Assembly: GCF_900103195.1 (NCBI RefSeq)
Contig: NZ_FMWU01000015.1
Coordinates: forward strand, 62,001 to 126,000
Direction of reading: 5' to 3'
Source: Methylobacterium sp. UNC378MF
Lineage (GTDB): Bacteria; Pseudomonadota; Alphaproteobacteria; Rhizobiales; Beijerinckiaceae
DNA: 64,000 bases
Position numbers and translations under genes: made by a program. The number at the start of each line of letters is the position of its first letter. The first letter of the stretch is position 1. The notes under the pieces are model-generated. The model worked only from the letters and a program-made list of their open reading frames with translations, did no database searches and had not been told where the DNA came from. Shown piece by piece: positions 44,223 through 54,654 of this stretch.

Positions 44223-47200
44223 ATGAACCCGTCCCGCCTGTTCATCCTCCGCCCGGTGGCCACGACGCTGCTGATGCTGGCGATCCTGATCGTCGGCGGC
44301 GTGTCGTACCTGAACCTGCCGGTCTCGGCGCTGCCGGCCGTCGATTACCCGACCATCCAGGTCCAGACTTTCTATCCGGGTGCCAGCCCCGAGGTGATGA
44401 CCTCCTCGGTGACCGCGCCGTTGGAGCGGCAGTTCGGGCAGCTCGCCAACCTCAACCAGATGACCTCGCAATCCTCCGCGGGCGCCTCGGTCATCACCCT
44501 GCAGTTCAGCCTGGACCTGTCCCTCGACATCGCCGAGCAGCAGGTCCAGGCGGCGATCAACGCCGCCGGCAACCTGCTGCCCTCCGACCTGCCGGCGCCG
44601 CCGATCTACGCCAAGGTCAACCCGGCCGACGCGCCGGTCCTGACGCTGGCGCTCACCTCCAAGACCCTGCCGCTGACCCAGGTCCGGGATCTGGCGGAAT
44701 CGCGGTTGGCCCAGAAGATCAGCCAGGTGGCGGGCGTCGGCCTCGTGAGCATCTCGGGCGGTCAGCGGCCCTCCGTGCGGGTGCGGTTCAACGCAAGGGC
44801 GCTCGCCGCCTACGGGCTCAACATCGACGACCTGCGCACCACCATCACCAACCTCAACGTCAACACGCCGAAAGGCACGATCGACGGGCCGAAGCAGTCC
44901 TACGCGATCAACGCCAACGACCAGATCCGCGACCCGAAGGCCTACGATTCGGCGATCATCGCCTACCGCAACGGCGCTCCGGTGATGCTCTCGGAGGTCG
45001 CCGACGTGGTCGAGGGGCCGGAGAACACCAAGCTCGGCGCCTGGGCCGACGCGACGCCGGCGGTGATCCTCAACATCCAGCGCCAGCCGGGCGCCAACGT
45101 CATCGCGACCGTCGACAAGATCAAGTCGCTGCTGCCGCAGATGCAGGCGAGCCTGCCGGCCGCCGTGGCGGTGGCGCCGCTCACCGACCGGACCACCACG
45201 ATCCGCGCCTCCGTGGAGGACGTGCAGTTCGAGCTCGGCCTCGCCATCGCCCTCGTGGTGCTGGTGATCTTCCTGTTCCTGCGCAGCCTGTCGGCAACCC
45301 TGATCCCGAGCCTGTCGGTGCCGCTGTCGCTGGTCGGCGCCCTGTCGGTGATGGACCTGTACGGCTTCTCCCTCGACAACCTGTCGCTGATGGCGCTGAC
45401 CATCGCCACCGGCTTCGTGGTCGACGACGCCATCGTGGTGATCGAGAACATCGCCCGGCACGTCGAGGCGGGCGACTCGCCCCTGGAGGCGGCGTTGAAG
45501 GGCTCCCGCGAGATCGGCTTCACCATCATCTCGCTCACCGTCTCGCTGATCGCCGTGCTGATCCCGCTCCTGTTCATGGGCGACGTGGTCGGGCGGCTGT
45601 TCCACGAATTCGCCATCACGCTGGCGGCCACGATCATCATCTCGGCGGTGGTCTCGCTGACCCTGGTGCCGATGCTGTGCGCGCGGCTCCTGAAGCACGT
45701 GCCGGAGGCCGAGACCCGCCACCGCCGGGAGGGCGCGATCTCCCGCCTCGGCCGACGCGCCATCGACGGCACGATCGAATCCTACGGCCGCTCCCTGCGG
45801 GTGGTGCTGGACCACCAGGGCCTGACGCTGCTGGTGGCCTTGGGCACGCTGGCGCTCACCGCCTACCTGTTCGTGGTGATCCCCAAGGGCTTCTTCCCGG
45901 TGCAGGACACGGGCGTGATCCAGGGCATCACCCAGGCCGACCAGTCGGTCTCCTACGCCGCCATGGCCGAGCGGCAGCAGCGCATGGCCGAGATCGTCCT
46001 CAAGGATCCGGACGTCGCCAGCCTGTCCTCGTTCATCGGTGTCGACGGCCAGAACGTCACGCTCAATTCCGGCCGGATGCTGATCAACCTGAAGCCCCGG
46101 GAGGAGCGCACGGCGTCCGCCAGCGCGATCATCCGGCGGATCTCGGCGGCGGCCGCGGACGCGCCCGGCATGCGGCTCTACATGCAGCCGGTCCAGGATC
46201 TGACCATCGACACCGCGGTCTCGGCGACCCAGTATCAAGTGATCCTCGAGAGCCCGAACATCGACGATTTCGAGACCTGGGTGCCGCGCTTCACCGAGGC
46301 GCTGGCGAAATCGCCCGTGGTCACCGACGTGGCGAGCGACCACCAGGGCCAGGGGCTCGCCGCCTACGTGACCATCGACCGGCCCACCGCCGGCCGCTAC
46401 GGCATCACCCCGGCGACGATCGACAACGCCCTCTACGACGCCTTCGGCCAGCGGATCATCTCGACGATCTTCACCCAGTCGAACCAGTACCGGGTGATCC
46501 TGGAGGCCGATCCGAAGCTGCACACGACCCTGCGCAGCCTCGACGCGATCTACCTGCCCTCGTCCACGGCGGCGAACGGGCAGGTGCCGCTCTCCGCGGT
46601 GGCGCGGATCAGCGAGCGGCGGGCGCCGCTGCTGATCTCCCATCTCGGCCAGTTCCCGGCCACCACCGTGTCGTTCAACCTCGCCCCGGGCGCGGCCCTC
46701 GGGCAGGGCGTCGAGGCGATCGAGCGGGTCAAGGCCGAGATCGGCCTGCCGCCCTCGTTCCGGGTGGTGCCGCAGGGCTCGGTCTTCGCCTTCCAGTCGG
46801 CGCTCGGCAACGAGCTGTTCCTCGTGCTGGCGGCGATCGTGACCGTCTACATCGTGCTGGGCGTGCTCTACGAGAGCTTCATCCACCCGATCACGATCCT
46901 GTCGACCCTGCCGTCGGCGGGGATCGGGGCGCTGCTCGGCCTGATGCTGTTCGGCCTGTCGCTCGACATCATCGCGGTGATCGGCATCGTGCTCTTGATC
47001 GGCATCGTGAAGAAGAACGCCATCATGATGATCGACTTCGCGCTCCAGGCGGAGCGCGAGGACGGGCTGGAGCCGCGCGAGGCAATCTTCCAGGCCTGCC
47101 TCCTGCGCTTCCGGCCGATCCTGATGACGACGCTGGCGGCCCTGTTCGCCGCGGTGCCGCTGATCCTCGGCACCGGCGTGGGCTCGGAGCTGCGCCAGCC

Positions 47201-47351
47201 GCTCGGCATCTGCATCGCGGGCGGCCTGATCGTCAGCCAGGTGCTGACCCTGTTCACGACGCCGGTGATCTATCTGGCGTTCGACCGGCTGGAGCGGCGG
47301 ATTTCCGGGCGGCGGGGGCCGGATCTCGCGGGCGGCGAGGCGCTGCCGTGA
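44223..47351 (+). CDS. mdtB: RND multidrug efflux pump (MdtB type)
   Basis: A 1042-residue inner-membrane proton antiporter with twelve helices and two large periplasmic loops. It starts [26 protein letters not shown]. The proton relay aspartates are in [14 protein letters not shown] (helix 4, about 400-413). Other RND signatures are [17 protein letters not shown] porter loops, [22 protein letters not shown] (here [17 protein letters not shown]) and [20 protein letters not shown] near helix 11. The length is normal for MdtB. It overlaps the next pump by four bases, and the pair should form a mixed trimer as in MdtBC. Confidence 0.95.
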   Translation: MNPSRLFILRPVATTLLMLAILIVGGVSYLNLPVSALPAVDYPTIQVQTFYPGASPEVMTSSVTAPLERQFGQLANLNQMTSQSSAGASVITLQFSLDLSLDIAEQQVQAAINAAGNLLPSDLPAPPIYAKVNPADAPVLTLALTSKTLPLTQVRDLAESRLAQKISQVAGVGLVSISGGQRPSVRVRFNARALAAYGLNIDDLRTTITNLNVNTPKGTIDGPKQSYAINANDQIRDPKAYDSAIIAYRNGAPVMLSEVADVVEGPENTKLGAWADATPAVILNIQRQPGANVIATVDKIKSLLPQMQASLPAAVAVAPLTDRTTTIRASVEDVQFELGLAIALVVLVIFLFLRSLSATLIPSLSVPLSLVGALSVMDLYGFSLDNLSLMALTIATGFVVDDAIVVIENIARHVEAGDSPLEAALKGSREIGFTIISLTVSLIAVLIPLLFMGDVVGRLFHEFAITLAATIIISAVVSLTLVPMLCARLLKHVPEAETRHRREGAISRLGRRAIDGTIESYGRSLRVVLDHQGLTLLVALGTLALTAYLFVVIPKGFFPVQDTGVIQGITQADQSVSYAAMAERQQRMAEIVLKDPDVASLSSFIGVDGQNVTLNSGRMLINLKPREERTASASAIIRRISAAAADAPGMRLYMQPVQDLTIDTAVSATQYQVILESPNIDDFETWVPRFTEALAKSPVVTDVASDHQGQGLAAYVTIDRPTAGRYGITPATIDNALYDAFGQRIISTIFTQSNQYRVILEADPKLHTTLRSLDAIYLPSSTAANGQVPLSAVARISERRAPLLISHLGQFPATTVSFNLAPGAALGQGVEAIERVKAEIGLPPSFRVVPQGSVFAFQSALGNELFLVLAAIVTVYIVLGVLYESFIHPITILSTLPSAGIGALLGLMLFGLSLDIIAVIGIVLLIGIVKKNAIMMIDFALQAEREDGLEPREAIFQACLLRFRPILMTTLAALFAAVPLILGTGVGSELRQPLGICIAGGLIVSQVLTLFTTPVIYLAFDRLERRISGRRGPDLAGGEALP

Positions 47352-50300
47352 ACATCTCCGAGCCGTTCATCCGGCGGCCGGTGGCGACCACGCTGCTCAC
47401 GATCGGCGTGCTGCTCGCCGGCCTGTTCGCCTTCCTGAAGCTGCCGGTGGCGCCGCTGCCGCAGATCGACTTCCCCGTCATCCTCGTCCAGGCGCAGATG
47501 GCCGGCGCCTCGCCCGACACCATGGCCGCCACCGTGGCGGCGCCCCTGGAGCGGCGGCTCGGCGCCATCGCGGACGTCAACGAGATGACGTCGACCAACA
47601 CGCTGGGCTCCACCCGGATCGTGCTGCTGTTCGGCCTCAACCGCGACATCGACGGGGCGGCCCGCGACGTCCAGGCGGCGATCAACGCGGCGCGCGCCGA
47701 CCTGCCGGCGGCGCTGCGGCAGAACCCGACCTACCGCAAGTTCAACCCCGCCGACACGCCGATCATCATCCTCGGCATGACCTCGCAGACGCTGACCCGC
47801 GGCCAGGTCTACGATTCCGCCGCCACGGTGGTGCAGCAGAAGCTGTCGCAGCTGCCCGGCGTCGGCAACGTCGATATCGGTGGCTCGTCCCTGCCGGCGG
47901 TGCGGGTCGAGCTCGATCCCACGGCGCTGTTCAACTACGGCATCGGCCTCGAAGGCATCCGGGCGGCGCTCGCCTCGGCCAATGCCAACTCGCCCAAGGG
48001 CGAGATCGATGTCGGCCCCCGCCGCTACCAGCTCTACGCCAACGACCAGGGCCGCAAGGCCGCCGATTACCGCGACATCATCGTGGCCTACCGCAACGGC
48101 GCGGCGGTGAAGCTCACCGATGTCGGCCAGGTGCTCGACGGCGTCGAGGACAAGCGCAACCTCGGCATCGTCAACGGCGAGCCGGGCGTGCTGCTGTTCG
48201 TCTACAAGCAGCCCGGCGCCAACGTGGTCGAGACCATCAACGCCGTGAAGGAGGCGCTGCCGCAGATCACCGCGGCCCTGCCTGGCGGCATCGACATCAA
48301 GCTCACGGGCGACCGCAGCGCCACGATCCGCGCCTCGCTGTCGGCCACCGAGGAGACGCTGCTGGTGGCGGTCGGCCTCGTGATCCTGGTGGTGTTCGGC
48401 TTCCTGCGCTCCTGGCGGGCCACGCTGATCCCGGCGGTCGCGGTGCCGATCTCGATCATCGGCACCTTCTCGGCGATGTACCTGCTCGGCTACTCGCTCA
48501 ACATCCTGTCGCTGACCGCGCTGATCATCGGCACCGGCTTCGTGGTCGACGACGCCATCGTGGTGCTGGAGAACGTCCAGCGGCACATCGAGGAAGGCAA
48601 GCCCCGGCTCCAGGCGGCGCTGATCGGCGCCCGGGAGGTCGGCTTCACGGTGATCTCGATGAGCCTGTCGCTCATCGCGGTGTTCCTGCCGATCCTGCTG
48701 ATGGGTGGCCTCGTCGGCCGCATCTTCCAGGAATTCTCCGTCACCCTGTCGCTGTCGATCCTGATCTCTCTTGTCCTGTCGCTCACCACGACGCCGATGA
48801 TGTGCGCCCGGCTGCTGCGCGCCGAGGGGCACGGTCCGGACGGGGCGCCCGCATCGGGGCGCCGGCCGAATCTGGTGATCCGGATGCTGGAGGGCGGCTT
48901 CTCGGGGCTGCTCCGCGCCTACGCGCGGACGCTGGAGGTGGCGCTGGCCCATCCGCGCCTCGTCCTGCTCAGCCTGCTCGCCACGGTCGGGCTCAACGTC
49001 TACCTCTACATCATCGTGCCGAAGGGCTTCTTCCCCGAGCAGGATACCGGCCAGATGATGGGCGGCGTCCAGGCCGACCAGCGCATCTCGTTCCAGTCGA
49101 TGGAGAAGAAGCTCAAGCAGGCGACCGCGATCGTCGGCGCGGATCCGGCGGTGGAGAGCGTCGTCGGCTTCACGGGCGGGCGCGGCACCAACTCGGCCAA
49201 CGTGTTCGTCGGGCTGAAGCCGCTCAACGAGCGGGCGCCGATCTCCACCGTGATGGCGCGGCTGCGGCCGAAGCTCGCGCAGGTTGCGGGTGCGCGGCTC
49301 TACGTCTTCCCCCGCCAGGATCTGCAGATGGGCGGCCGCCAGAGCTTCGCCCAGTACCAGTACACCCTTCAGGGCGACACCGCCGAGGAGCTGTTCGCCG
49401 CCGCCCCGAAGCTGCTCGCCGCCCTGCAGAAGGACCCGACCTTCGCGGATGTCACCTCCGACCAGCAGGAGGGCGGGCTGGAGAGCCGGGTGGTGATCGA
49501 CCGGGCGACCGCGTTCCGCTACGGCATCACTCCGAACAAGATCGACAACACCCTCTACGACGCCTTCGGCCAGCGCCAGGTCTCGACGATCTACAACCCG
49601 CTGAACCAGTACCACGTCGTGATGGAGATCGCGCCGCGCTACCTGGAGTCGCCGGAGACCCTGAAGCAAATCTACGTCTCGACCTCGGGCGGCAACGCGG
49701 CCGGCTCAGCGACCACCAACGCGGTCGCCGGCACCGTCGCGGCGGGCGGCAGCGTCAACACCAACGCGGCGACCGGCACGAGCAGCCCCGGCAGCGCGTC
49801 GTCGGCGACCATGAGTGCCGGGGGCGCCGCCGCCGGCACCGGCGCGGTCGGCGGCGCCTCCGGCAACACGGGCGCGGCCACCGCGGCGGCCTCGGCCAGC
49901 ACGGCCGACACGGCCTCGAACGCCGCCGCCATCGCCTCGGACTCGGCCCGCAACGCGTCGTCCAACGCCATCGCGGCGAGCAAGGGCGGCGCCTCGTCGA
50001 GCGCGCCGGTCTCGGCCGCCAAGGAGACGATGGTGCCGCTCTCGGCCTTCGCGCGGATCGAGCCCGGCAACGCCCCCGTGCAGGTCAGCCACCAGGGCCT
50101 GTTCGTGGCAACCACGATCTCGTTCAACCTCGCGCCGGGCAAGAGCCTGTCGGACGCCACCGACGCCATTGACCGGGCGATGGCGTCCCTGCACCTGCCG
50201 GCCACGATCCATGGCGAATATGCCGGCGCCGCCAAGAACTACGTCGCCTCGGCCTCGCGCCAGCCGCTGCTGATCCTGGCGGCGATCCTGGCGGTCTACG

Positions 50301-50812
50301 CGGTGCTGGGGATCCTGTACGAGAGCTTCGTGCACCCGCTGACGATCCTCTCCACCCTTCCCTCGGCCGGCGTCGGCGCGGTGCTCGCCCTGCTGGTGAC
50401 CGGCACCGACTTCACCATCATCGCGCTGATCGCGGTGTTCCTGCTCATCGGCATCGTGAAGAAGAACGCGATCATGATGATCGACGTGGCGATCGACGCC
50501 GAGCGGACCCGGGGCGCGAATCCCGTGGACGCGATCCGCGAGGCCTGTCTCCTGCGCTTCCGGCCGATCATGATGACCACGCTGGCGGCGATGCTCGGCG
50601 CCGTGCCGCTGATCCTGGCCAACGGCGAGGGCGCGGAGCTGCGCCGGCCGCTCGGCATCGCCATCGTCGGCGGCCTGATTGTGAGCCAGATCCTGACCCT
50701 CTACACCACCCCCGTCGTCTACCTCACCCTCGATCGCCTCCGGCACAGGGTGCTCAACCGCCGCAGGCGCGCCGGACGGGGCGGAGAAGCGGCGCTGCCG
50801 GCCGGGGAATGA
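47348..50812 (+). CDS. mdtC: RND multidrug efflux pump (MdtC type) with low-complexity insertion
   Basis: A 1154-residue pump, about 130 longer than usual MdtC. The start is GTG at 47348, overlapping the mdtB stop (GTGA). Normal RND features include [47 protein letters not shown] and [18 protein letters not shown]. The extra length lies in residues about 779-893 (49681-50028), between IYVSTSGG and [10 protein letters not shown] of the second periplasmic loop. This stretch is almost only Ala, Ser, Gly, Thr and Asn. In the paralogous MdtB here the same junction is only about ten residues ([14 protein letters not shown]). The stop overlaps an ATG of the next frame. Confidence 0.93.
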   Translation: MNISEPFIRRPVATTLLTIGVLLAGLFAFLKLPVAPLPQIDFPVILVQAQMAGASPDTMAATVAAPLERRLGAIADVNEMTSTNTLGSTRIVLLFGLNRDIDGAARDVQAAINAARADLPAALRQNPTYRKFNPADTPIIILGMTSQTLTRGQVYDSAATVVQQKLSQLPGVGNVDIGGSSLPAVRVELDPTALFNYGIGLEGIRAALASANANSPKGEIDVGPRRYQLYANDQGRKAADYRDIIVAYRNGAAVKLTDVGQVLDGVEDKRNLGIVNGEPGVLLFVYKQPGANVVETINAVKEALPQITAALPGGIDIKLTGDRSATIRASLSATEETLLVAVGLVILVVFGFLRSWRATLIPAVAVPISIIGTFSAMYLLGYSLNILSLTALIIGTGFVVDDAIVVLENVQRHIEEGKPRLQAALIGAREVGFTVISMSLSLIAVFLPILLMGGLVGRIFQEFSVTLSLSILISLVLSLTTTPMMCARLLRAEGHGPDGAPASGRRPNLVIRMLEGGFSGLLRAYARTLEVALAHPRLVLLSLLATVGLNVYLYIIVPKGFFPEQDTGQMMGGVQADQRISFQSMEKKLKQATAIVGADPAVESVVGFTGGRGTNSANVFVGLKPLNERAPISTVMARLRPKLAQVAGARLYVFPRQDLQMGGRQSFAQYQYTLQGDTAEELFAAAPKLLAALQKDPTFADVTSDQQEGGLESRVVIDRATAFRYGITPNKIDNTLYDAFGQRQVSTIYNPLNQYHVVMEIAPRYLESPETLKQIYVSTSGGNAAGSATTNAVAGTVAAGGSVNTNAATGTSSPGSASSATMSAGGAAAGTGAVGGASGNTGAATAAASASTADTASNAAAIASDSARNASSNAIAASKGGASSSAPVSAAKETMVPLSAFARIEPGNAPVQVSHQGLFVATTISFNLAPGKSLSDATDAIDRAMASLHLPATIHGEYAGAAKNYVASASRQPLLILAAILAVYAVLGILYESFVHPLTILSTLPSAGVGAVLALLVTGTDFTIIALIAVFLLIGIVKKNAIMMIDVAIDAERTRGANPVDAIREACLLRFRPIMMTTLAAMLGAVPLILANGEGAELRRPLGIAIVGGLIVSQILTLYTTPVVYLTLDRLRHRVLNRRRRAGRGGEAALPAGE
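49681..50028 (+). repeat. Low-complexity Ala/Ser/Gly/Thr/Asn coding segment
   Basis: About 115 codons with short imperfect repeats such as GTVAAGG, GTSSPGS and AIASDSA. It is in frame within the second pump gene and absent from the paralogous upstream pump. It probably forms a flexible exported loop. Confidence 0.8.
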
Positions 50813-50819
50813 TGGTTAA

Positions 50820-50835
50820 GGTTTCACGTGAAACA
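50820..50835. other. parS: parS-like ParB-binding site
   Basis: GGTTTCACGTGAAACA contains the perfect 14-base palindrome GTTTCACGTGAAAC and matches the bacterial parS consensus TGTTTCACGTGAAACA at 15 of 16 positions. It lies just after the second pump gene, inside the first codons of a frame that may not be translated. parS sites bind ParB and cluster around the replication origin, where they direct chromosome segregation. No parA or parB gene is in the window. The assignment is by sequence match. Confidence 0.8.
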
Positions 50836-50875
50836 GCGGCGGCTCCGGCCGGGTGTGAGGGTTCGTCCAATCAGC

Positions 50876-50990
50876 GCCCTCATCGTGAGGTGCTGCGCAG
50901 CAGCCTCGAAGGAGGGCTCCAGGGATCGCGCGGCGGGCTGGAGGGCTCCTTCGAGGCCTCCGCTGCGCTCCGGCACCTCAGGATGAGGGC
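50876..50990. repeat. Inverted pair of dispersed repeat (family 1) in efflux channel leader
   Basis: The left arm 50876-50922 (CCTCATCGTGAGGTGC ... CCTCGAAGGAGGGCTCCAG) and right arm 50938-50990 (CTGGAGGGCTCCTTCGAGGC ... CCTCAGGATGAGGGC) are near reverse complements and can form a long hairpin. Single-arm relatives are at 35097-35139 and 63466-63511. It lies in frame with the channel gene upstream of the likely start. Confidence 0.75.
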
Positions 50991-52542
50991 GCGGGCTGGA
51001 TGGCCCCTCACCCCCAAGTGTCGGGATGGGAGGACGGCATCGTCTATCCTCCGCGGCCTCACATCCCTTCTGCTGATCGCGCCCCTCCTCGCCGGCTGCG
51101 TGGTCGGTCCCGATTACACCCGGCCCTCCGTGGAGACCCCGCTCGCCTACAAGCAGGGTGGCGTCCGGGAGGACAGCCCAGCCTATGTCGCCGCACACAG
51201 GAAGGGTTGGCGCGAGGCCAACCCCAGCGACGCCGTGGAGCGCGGCGATTGGTGGCGGGTGTTCCGGGATCCGGCCCTCGACCGGTTGATCCGCCTGGTC
51301 GATGTCGACAACCAATCCCTTCGGCAGGCGGTGGCGAATTACCGGCAGGCGCGGGCGCTGGTCGCCTCCGCCCAGGCCGCCCTGTACCCGACGGTGATCG
51401 GCGCGCCGAGCATCACCCGGACCGGCAGCGGCAGCACTACGCGCACCAACGTGTCGCTGCTGGGGCAGGCAAGCTGGGAACTGGACCTGTTCGGCGGCAC
51501 GCGCCGGAACATCGAGAGCGAGGCGGCCCTGGCGCAATCCGACGCCGCGACCATCGCGCTGACCCGCCTGAGCATCCAGGCGGAGATCGCCGCCGACTAC
51601 CTGACGGTGCGCTACGCGGATTCCCTGCAGAAGGTGCTCGAGGAGAACGTCGAGAACTTCAAGAGGACGCTGGCGATCACCGAGAACCAGTATGCGGCCG
51701 GCGTGGCGGCCCGGTCCGACGTGATCACCGCGCAGACCCAGGTCCAGACCATCGAGGCCCAGGCCATCGCGGTACGCCTGACGCGGGTTCAGTACGTCAA
51801 CGCCATCGCCACCCTGATTGGGCGTCCCCCCTCGGAGGTGTCGATTCCGGTGGCCGGCATATCGCGCAATCCGCCCGGCGTGCCGGTGGGCATCCCTGGC
51901 GAGTTGCTGGAGCGGCGCCCGGACGTGGCTCAAGCCGAGCGCCTCGTTCAGTCGCAGAGCGAGCGCATCGGCGTCGCGGTGGCGGCCTTCTTCCCCACGG
52001 TGACGATCTCGGCCCAGGGCGGCATCTCGGGGGCGACCCGCAACGGGCTGCTCTCGGCCGCCAACCAGGTCTGGTCGGTGGCGGCCTCCGGCAGCGAGGT
52101 GCTGTTTGACGGCGGCGCCCGCACGGCGGCTCTGCGCTCGGCGGAGGCCGGCTACGACGCGGCGGTGGCCAATTACCGGCAGGTGGTGCTGGCCGCCTTC
52201 GCCGAGGTCGAGAACCAGATGGCGGCCCTGCGCATCCTCGGCCAGCAGCAGCGAGCCCAGGACACCGCGGTGGACCTGTCGCGCAAGGCCGTGGAGATCA
52301 CGCTCAACGAGTACCGGGCCGGCACCCAGAACTTCACCACGGTGGTGACCGCGCAGAACCTGCTCGTGAACAACGAGGTCAATGCCCTTCAGGTGCGGCT
52401 GAGCCGCTTCACCGCGGCGGTCACGCTGATCCGGGCGCTCGGCGGCGGCTGGGACGTGCGCTCCCTGCCGAGCGATTCCGAGTTGAAGGGCCCGAGCCTG
52501 CCGATCGACCGGGGCGGCCAGGCGGTCCGCCCCGACGAGTAG
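50983..52542 (+). CDS. Outer-membrane efflux channel, NodT/OprM family lipoprotein
   Basis: A 519-residue TolC-like channel forming the exit duct of the RND operon. The lipobox is LLAGC (Cys39) after LRGLTSLLLIAPL, followed by VVGPDYTRPSVETP, the usual NodT/OprM start. The two OEP repeats include WWRVFRDPALDRLIRLVDVDNQSLRQAVANYRQARALV, VSLLGQASWELDLFGGTRRNIESEAA, GEELLERRPDVAQAERL-like (here GELLERRPDVAQAERL) and ENQMAALRILGQQQRAQ. The frame is open back to ATG at 50809, which overlaps the pump stop. However, that stretch contains a parS site and an inverted dispersed repeat, so ATG at 50983 is preferred. A 577-residue form remains possible. Confidence 0.88.
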   Translation: MRARAGWPLTPKCRDGRTASSILRGLTSLLLIAPLLAGCVVGPDYTRPSVETPLAYKQGGVREDSPAYVAAHRKGWREANPSDAVERGDWWRVFRDPALDRLIRLVDVDNQSLRQAVANYRQARALVASAQAALYPTVIGAPSITRTGSGSTTRTNVSLLGQASWELDLFGGTRRNIESEAALAQSDAATIALTRLSIQAEIAADYLTVRYADSLQKVLEENVENFKRTLAITENQYAAGVAARSDVITAQTQVQTIEAQAIAVRLTRVQYVNAIATLIGRPPSEVSIPVAGISRNPPGVPVGIPGELLERRPDVAQAERLVQSQSERIGVAVAAFFPTVTISAQGGISGATRNGLLSAANQVWSVAASGSEVLFDGGARTAALRSAEAGYDAAVANYRQVVLAAFAEVENQMAALRILGQQQRAQDTAVDLSRKAVEITLNEYRAGTQNFTTVVTAQNLLVNNEVNALQVRLSRFTAAVTLIRALGGGWDVRSLPSDSELKGPSLPIDRGGQAVRPDE

Positions 52543-52853
52543 GCTGTGTCCGGCAGTTCCGCTCGATCGGACCCTCGGGCGCCTCACGCGCGCAGCGATG
52601 TGGCCTGCGACAGCGGGCGGCCTCCCGACCGACAGGCGCGTCCGGTCCGAAGCGCCGTCACGGCCTGGTCGCATGCCCCGAGCCGGACCTCCACGGCGAC
52701 GTGGCTGTGAGCCCAGGGTTCGGGGGCATGGATATGCATGCAGGGTTCCTTGATCCTAGACTCGGCGCCGCATAGCCCATGGGCGCCGGAACGGGCCTCG
52801 CTGCGGCGGGTTGTCAGGCCGGTTTGCTGCACCGCAGCCAGATGGAGTCAGGG
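52543..52853. other. Intergenic region upstream of zwf
   Basis: About 310 bases. Apart from a possible 51-codon minus-strand frame (52584-52739), nothing was recognised. The zwf promoter is expected in the last 100 bases. Confidence 0.45.
52584..52739 (-). CDS. Possible 51-aa protein, His/Ala-rich start
   Basis: It starts MHIHAPEPWAHSHVAVEVRLG at 52739 with AAGGAA six bases before the ATG, and continues LGACDQAVTALRTGRACRSGG. No homologue is recalled. The good ribosome-binding site is the main support. Codon use is unremarkable. Confidence 0.3.
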   Translation of the reverse strand: MHIHAPEPWAHSHVAVEVRLGACDQAVTALRTGRACRSGGRPLSQATSLRA

Positions 52854-54380
52854 ATGGCCGAACCGACGAGAGCCCTCAAGGACACGGCCGCCTGCGGCAC
52901 GCAGCCGGCGCCTCCCTGCACGCTGGTGATCTTCGGGGCCGGCGGCGACCTCACCAAGCGCCTGCTGATGCCCTCGCTCTACAATCTCGCAGGCGCGGGC
53001 CTGCTGTCCGAGGGCTTCTCGATCCTGGGTGTCGATCACAGCGACGGCACCGACCAATCCCTGCGCGACAACCTCACCCAGGCCCTGGAAGCCTTCAGCA
53101 AGGATCCGACCTCGGAGTTCCACGCCGACCATATCGATCCGAAAAGCTGGGGCTTCATCCGCGACCGGCTGCACTACCTGAAGGGCGATTTCGAGAAGCC
53201 CGAGACCTTCGCGGCCGTGAAGGAGCGGGTCACCGGCAGCGCTGTGTTCTACTGCGCGGTGGCGGCGCGCTTCTTCGGGACGATCGTGGACGGGCTTGGG
53301 CAGGCCGGCCTGCTTAAGCAGGAGGGGGAGAATTTCCGCCGGGTCGTCATCGAGAAGCCGTTCGGCTCCGATCTCGCCTCGGCCAAGGAGCTGAACGCCC
53401 GCATCCTCCGCCAAGGCGACGAGAGCCAGTTCTACCGGATCGATCACTTCCTGGGTAAGGAGACGGTGCAGTCGATCATGGCGTTCCGCTTCGCCAATGG
53501 CCTGCTGGAACCGGTCTGGCGGCGGGAATACGTCGACAGCATCCAGATTACCGCGGCCGAGACCGTGGGCGTCGAGGAGCGCGGCGGCTTCTACGAGCCG
53601 ACCGGAGCGCTGCGCGACATGGTGCCGAACCACATGTTCCAGCTGCTCTGCATGGTCGCCATGGAGCCGCCGAACTCCTTCGGCGCGGAAGCCGTGCGGA
53701 CCGAGAAGGCCAAGCTCGCCGAGGCCGTGAAGCCGATCCCGCCGGAGGACGCGGTGCGCGGCCAATACACGGCCGGCACCTCGGAGGGGCGCAATGTCCC
53801 GGCCTACCGGGACGAGCCGCATGTCGCCAAGGATTCGGTCACCGAGACCTACATCGCCCTGAAGCTGCAGATCGAGAATTGGCGCTGGGCCGGCGTGCCG
53901 TTCTACGTCCGCACCGGCAAGCGCATGACCGGGCGGCGCACCGAGATCGCCGTGCTGTTCAAGCCGGCGCCGTTCAAGATGTTCGAGGATACGCCCACCG
54001 CCGATCTTGGGCCCACCGTGATGCGGATCCTGATCGATCCCGACCACGGGGTCAGCACCGAGTTCAACGTCAAGGTGCCGGGGCCGCAGATGAAGATCGG
54101 CCGGGTGCGGTCCGGCTTCCGCTACAAGGACTTCTTCGCCGACCGGCCGAATGTCGGCTACGAGACGTTGCTCTACGATTGCATGACCGGCGACGCCACC
54201 TTGTTCCAGCGTGCCGACAACATCGAGGCCGGCTGGGCCGCGGTCGATCCGCTGCTCAAGGGCTGGCCGCAGGCGGAGGTGGCTTTCTACCCGGCCGGAA
54301 GCGCCGGCCCGAAGGAAGCCGACGCGCTCCTGGCCCGGGACGGTCGGCACTGGCTGGGGTTGGACGGGGAGACGGATTGA
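52854..54380 (+). CDS. zwf: Glucose-6-phosphate 1-dehydrogenase
   Basis: A 508-residue enzyme that oxidises glucose-6-phosphate to 6-phosphogluconolactone, reducing NADP or NAD, at the entry of the oxidative pentose-phosphate and Entner-Doudoroff routes. The nucleotide fold is VIFGAGGDLTKRLLMP (about 25-40). The substrate/catalytic motif is RIDHFLGKETVQSIMAFRFAN (about 194-214). VIEKPFGSDL and VPFYVRTGKRM are also present. ATG at 52854 follows GGAGTCAGGG. ATG at 52842 is an alternative. No pgl, edd or gnd neighbours it. Confidence 0.96.
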   Translation: MAEPTRALKDTAACGTQPAPPCTLVIFGAGGDLTKRLLMPSLYNLAGAGLLSEGFSILGVDHSDGTDQSLRDNLTQALEAFSKDPTSEFHADHIDPKSWGFIRDRLHYLKGDFEKPETFAAVKERVTGSAVFYCAVAARFFGTIVDGLGQAGLLKQEGENFRRVVIEKPFGSDLASAKELNARILRQGDESQFYRIDHFLGKETVQSIMAFRFANGLLEPVWRREYVDSIQITAAETVGVEERGGFYEPTGALRDMVPNHMFQLLCMVAMEPPNSFGAEAVRTEKAKLAEAVKPIPPEDAVRGQYTAGTSEGRNVPAYRDEPHVAKDSVTETYIALKLQIENWRWAGVPFYVRTGKRMTGRRTEIAVLFKPAPFKMFEDTPTADLGPTVMRILIDPDHGVSTEFNVKVPGPQMKIGRVRSGFRYKDFFADRPNVGYETLLYDCMTGDATLFQRADNIEAGWAAVDPLLKGWPQAEVAFYPAGSAGPKEADALLARDGRHWLGLDGETD

Positions 54381-54420
54381 GTCGCTGAATCGTGCGTTCG
54401 AGAAAGCCTGCAATCGGATC

Positions 54421-54610
54421 CGCTTCCCTTCCTCCCCATCTGTGGGGAAGGGTCCCCCCTTCGTCAGCAGGGGTTGGAAGGGGTGAACCCGGGTTCAGGA
54501 TCTGGCGCAGCCTTCATGACGACCGGGTCTGTATTCTGCATCGTCGCTCCCCTCTCCCGACCCGCTTCGCGGGCCGCCCTCTCCCGCAGGGAGGGAGAGG
54601 GAGTGGCAGC
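54421..54610. repeat. Dispersed hairpin elements (family 2) after zwf
   Basis: Two stem-loops lie between the convergent zwf and rnhA genes. One is around 54425-54450 (CCTCCCCATCTGTGGGGAAGG). The other is around 54570-54605 (CCCTCTCCCGCAGGGAGGGAG). They resemble the elements at 25513, 44179 and 60893 and may end both transcripts. Confidence 0.55.
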
Positions 54611-54654
54611 CCCGAGACCCGTCATATCCTCTGGCCAAGAAGCCAAATCCGCCC

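Noticed and set aside
44166..46886. Long open frame on the minus strand opposite the mdtB gene
   Set aside because: It is the shadow of a strongly conserved RND pump. Its composition (Arg, Asp, Gly, His-rich, no domains) is typical of antisense frames in 70% G+C DNA.
45677..47347. Upstream in-frame extension of the second pump
   Set aside because: The frame is open for 557 codons before the GTG at 47348 but is out of frame with mdtB and reads as Arg/Gly-rich noise. The RND N-terminus begins exactly at the GTG.
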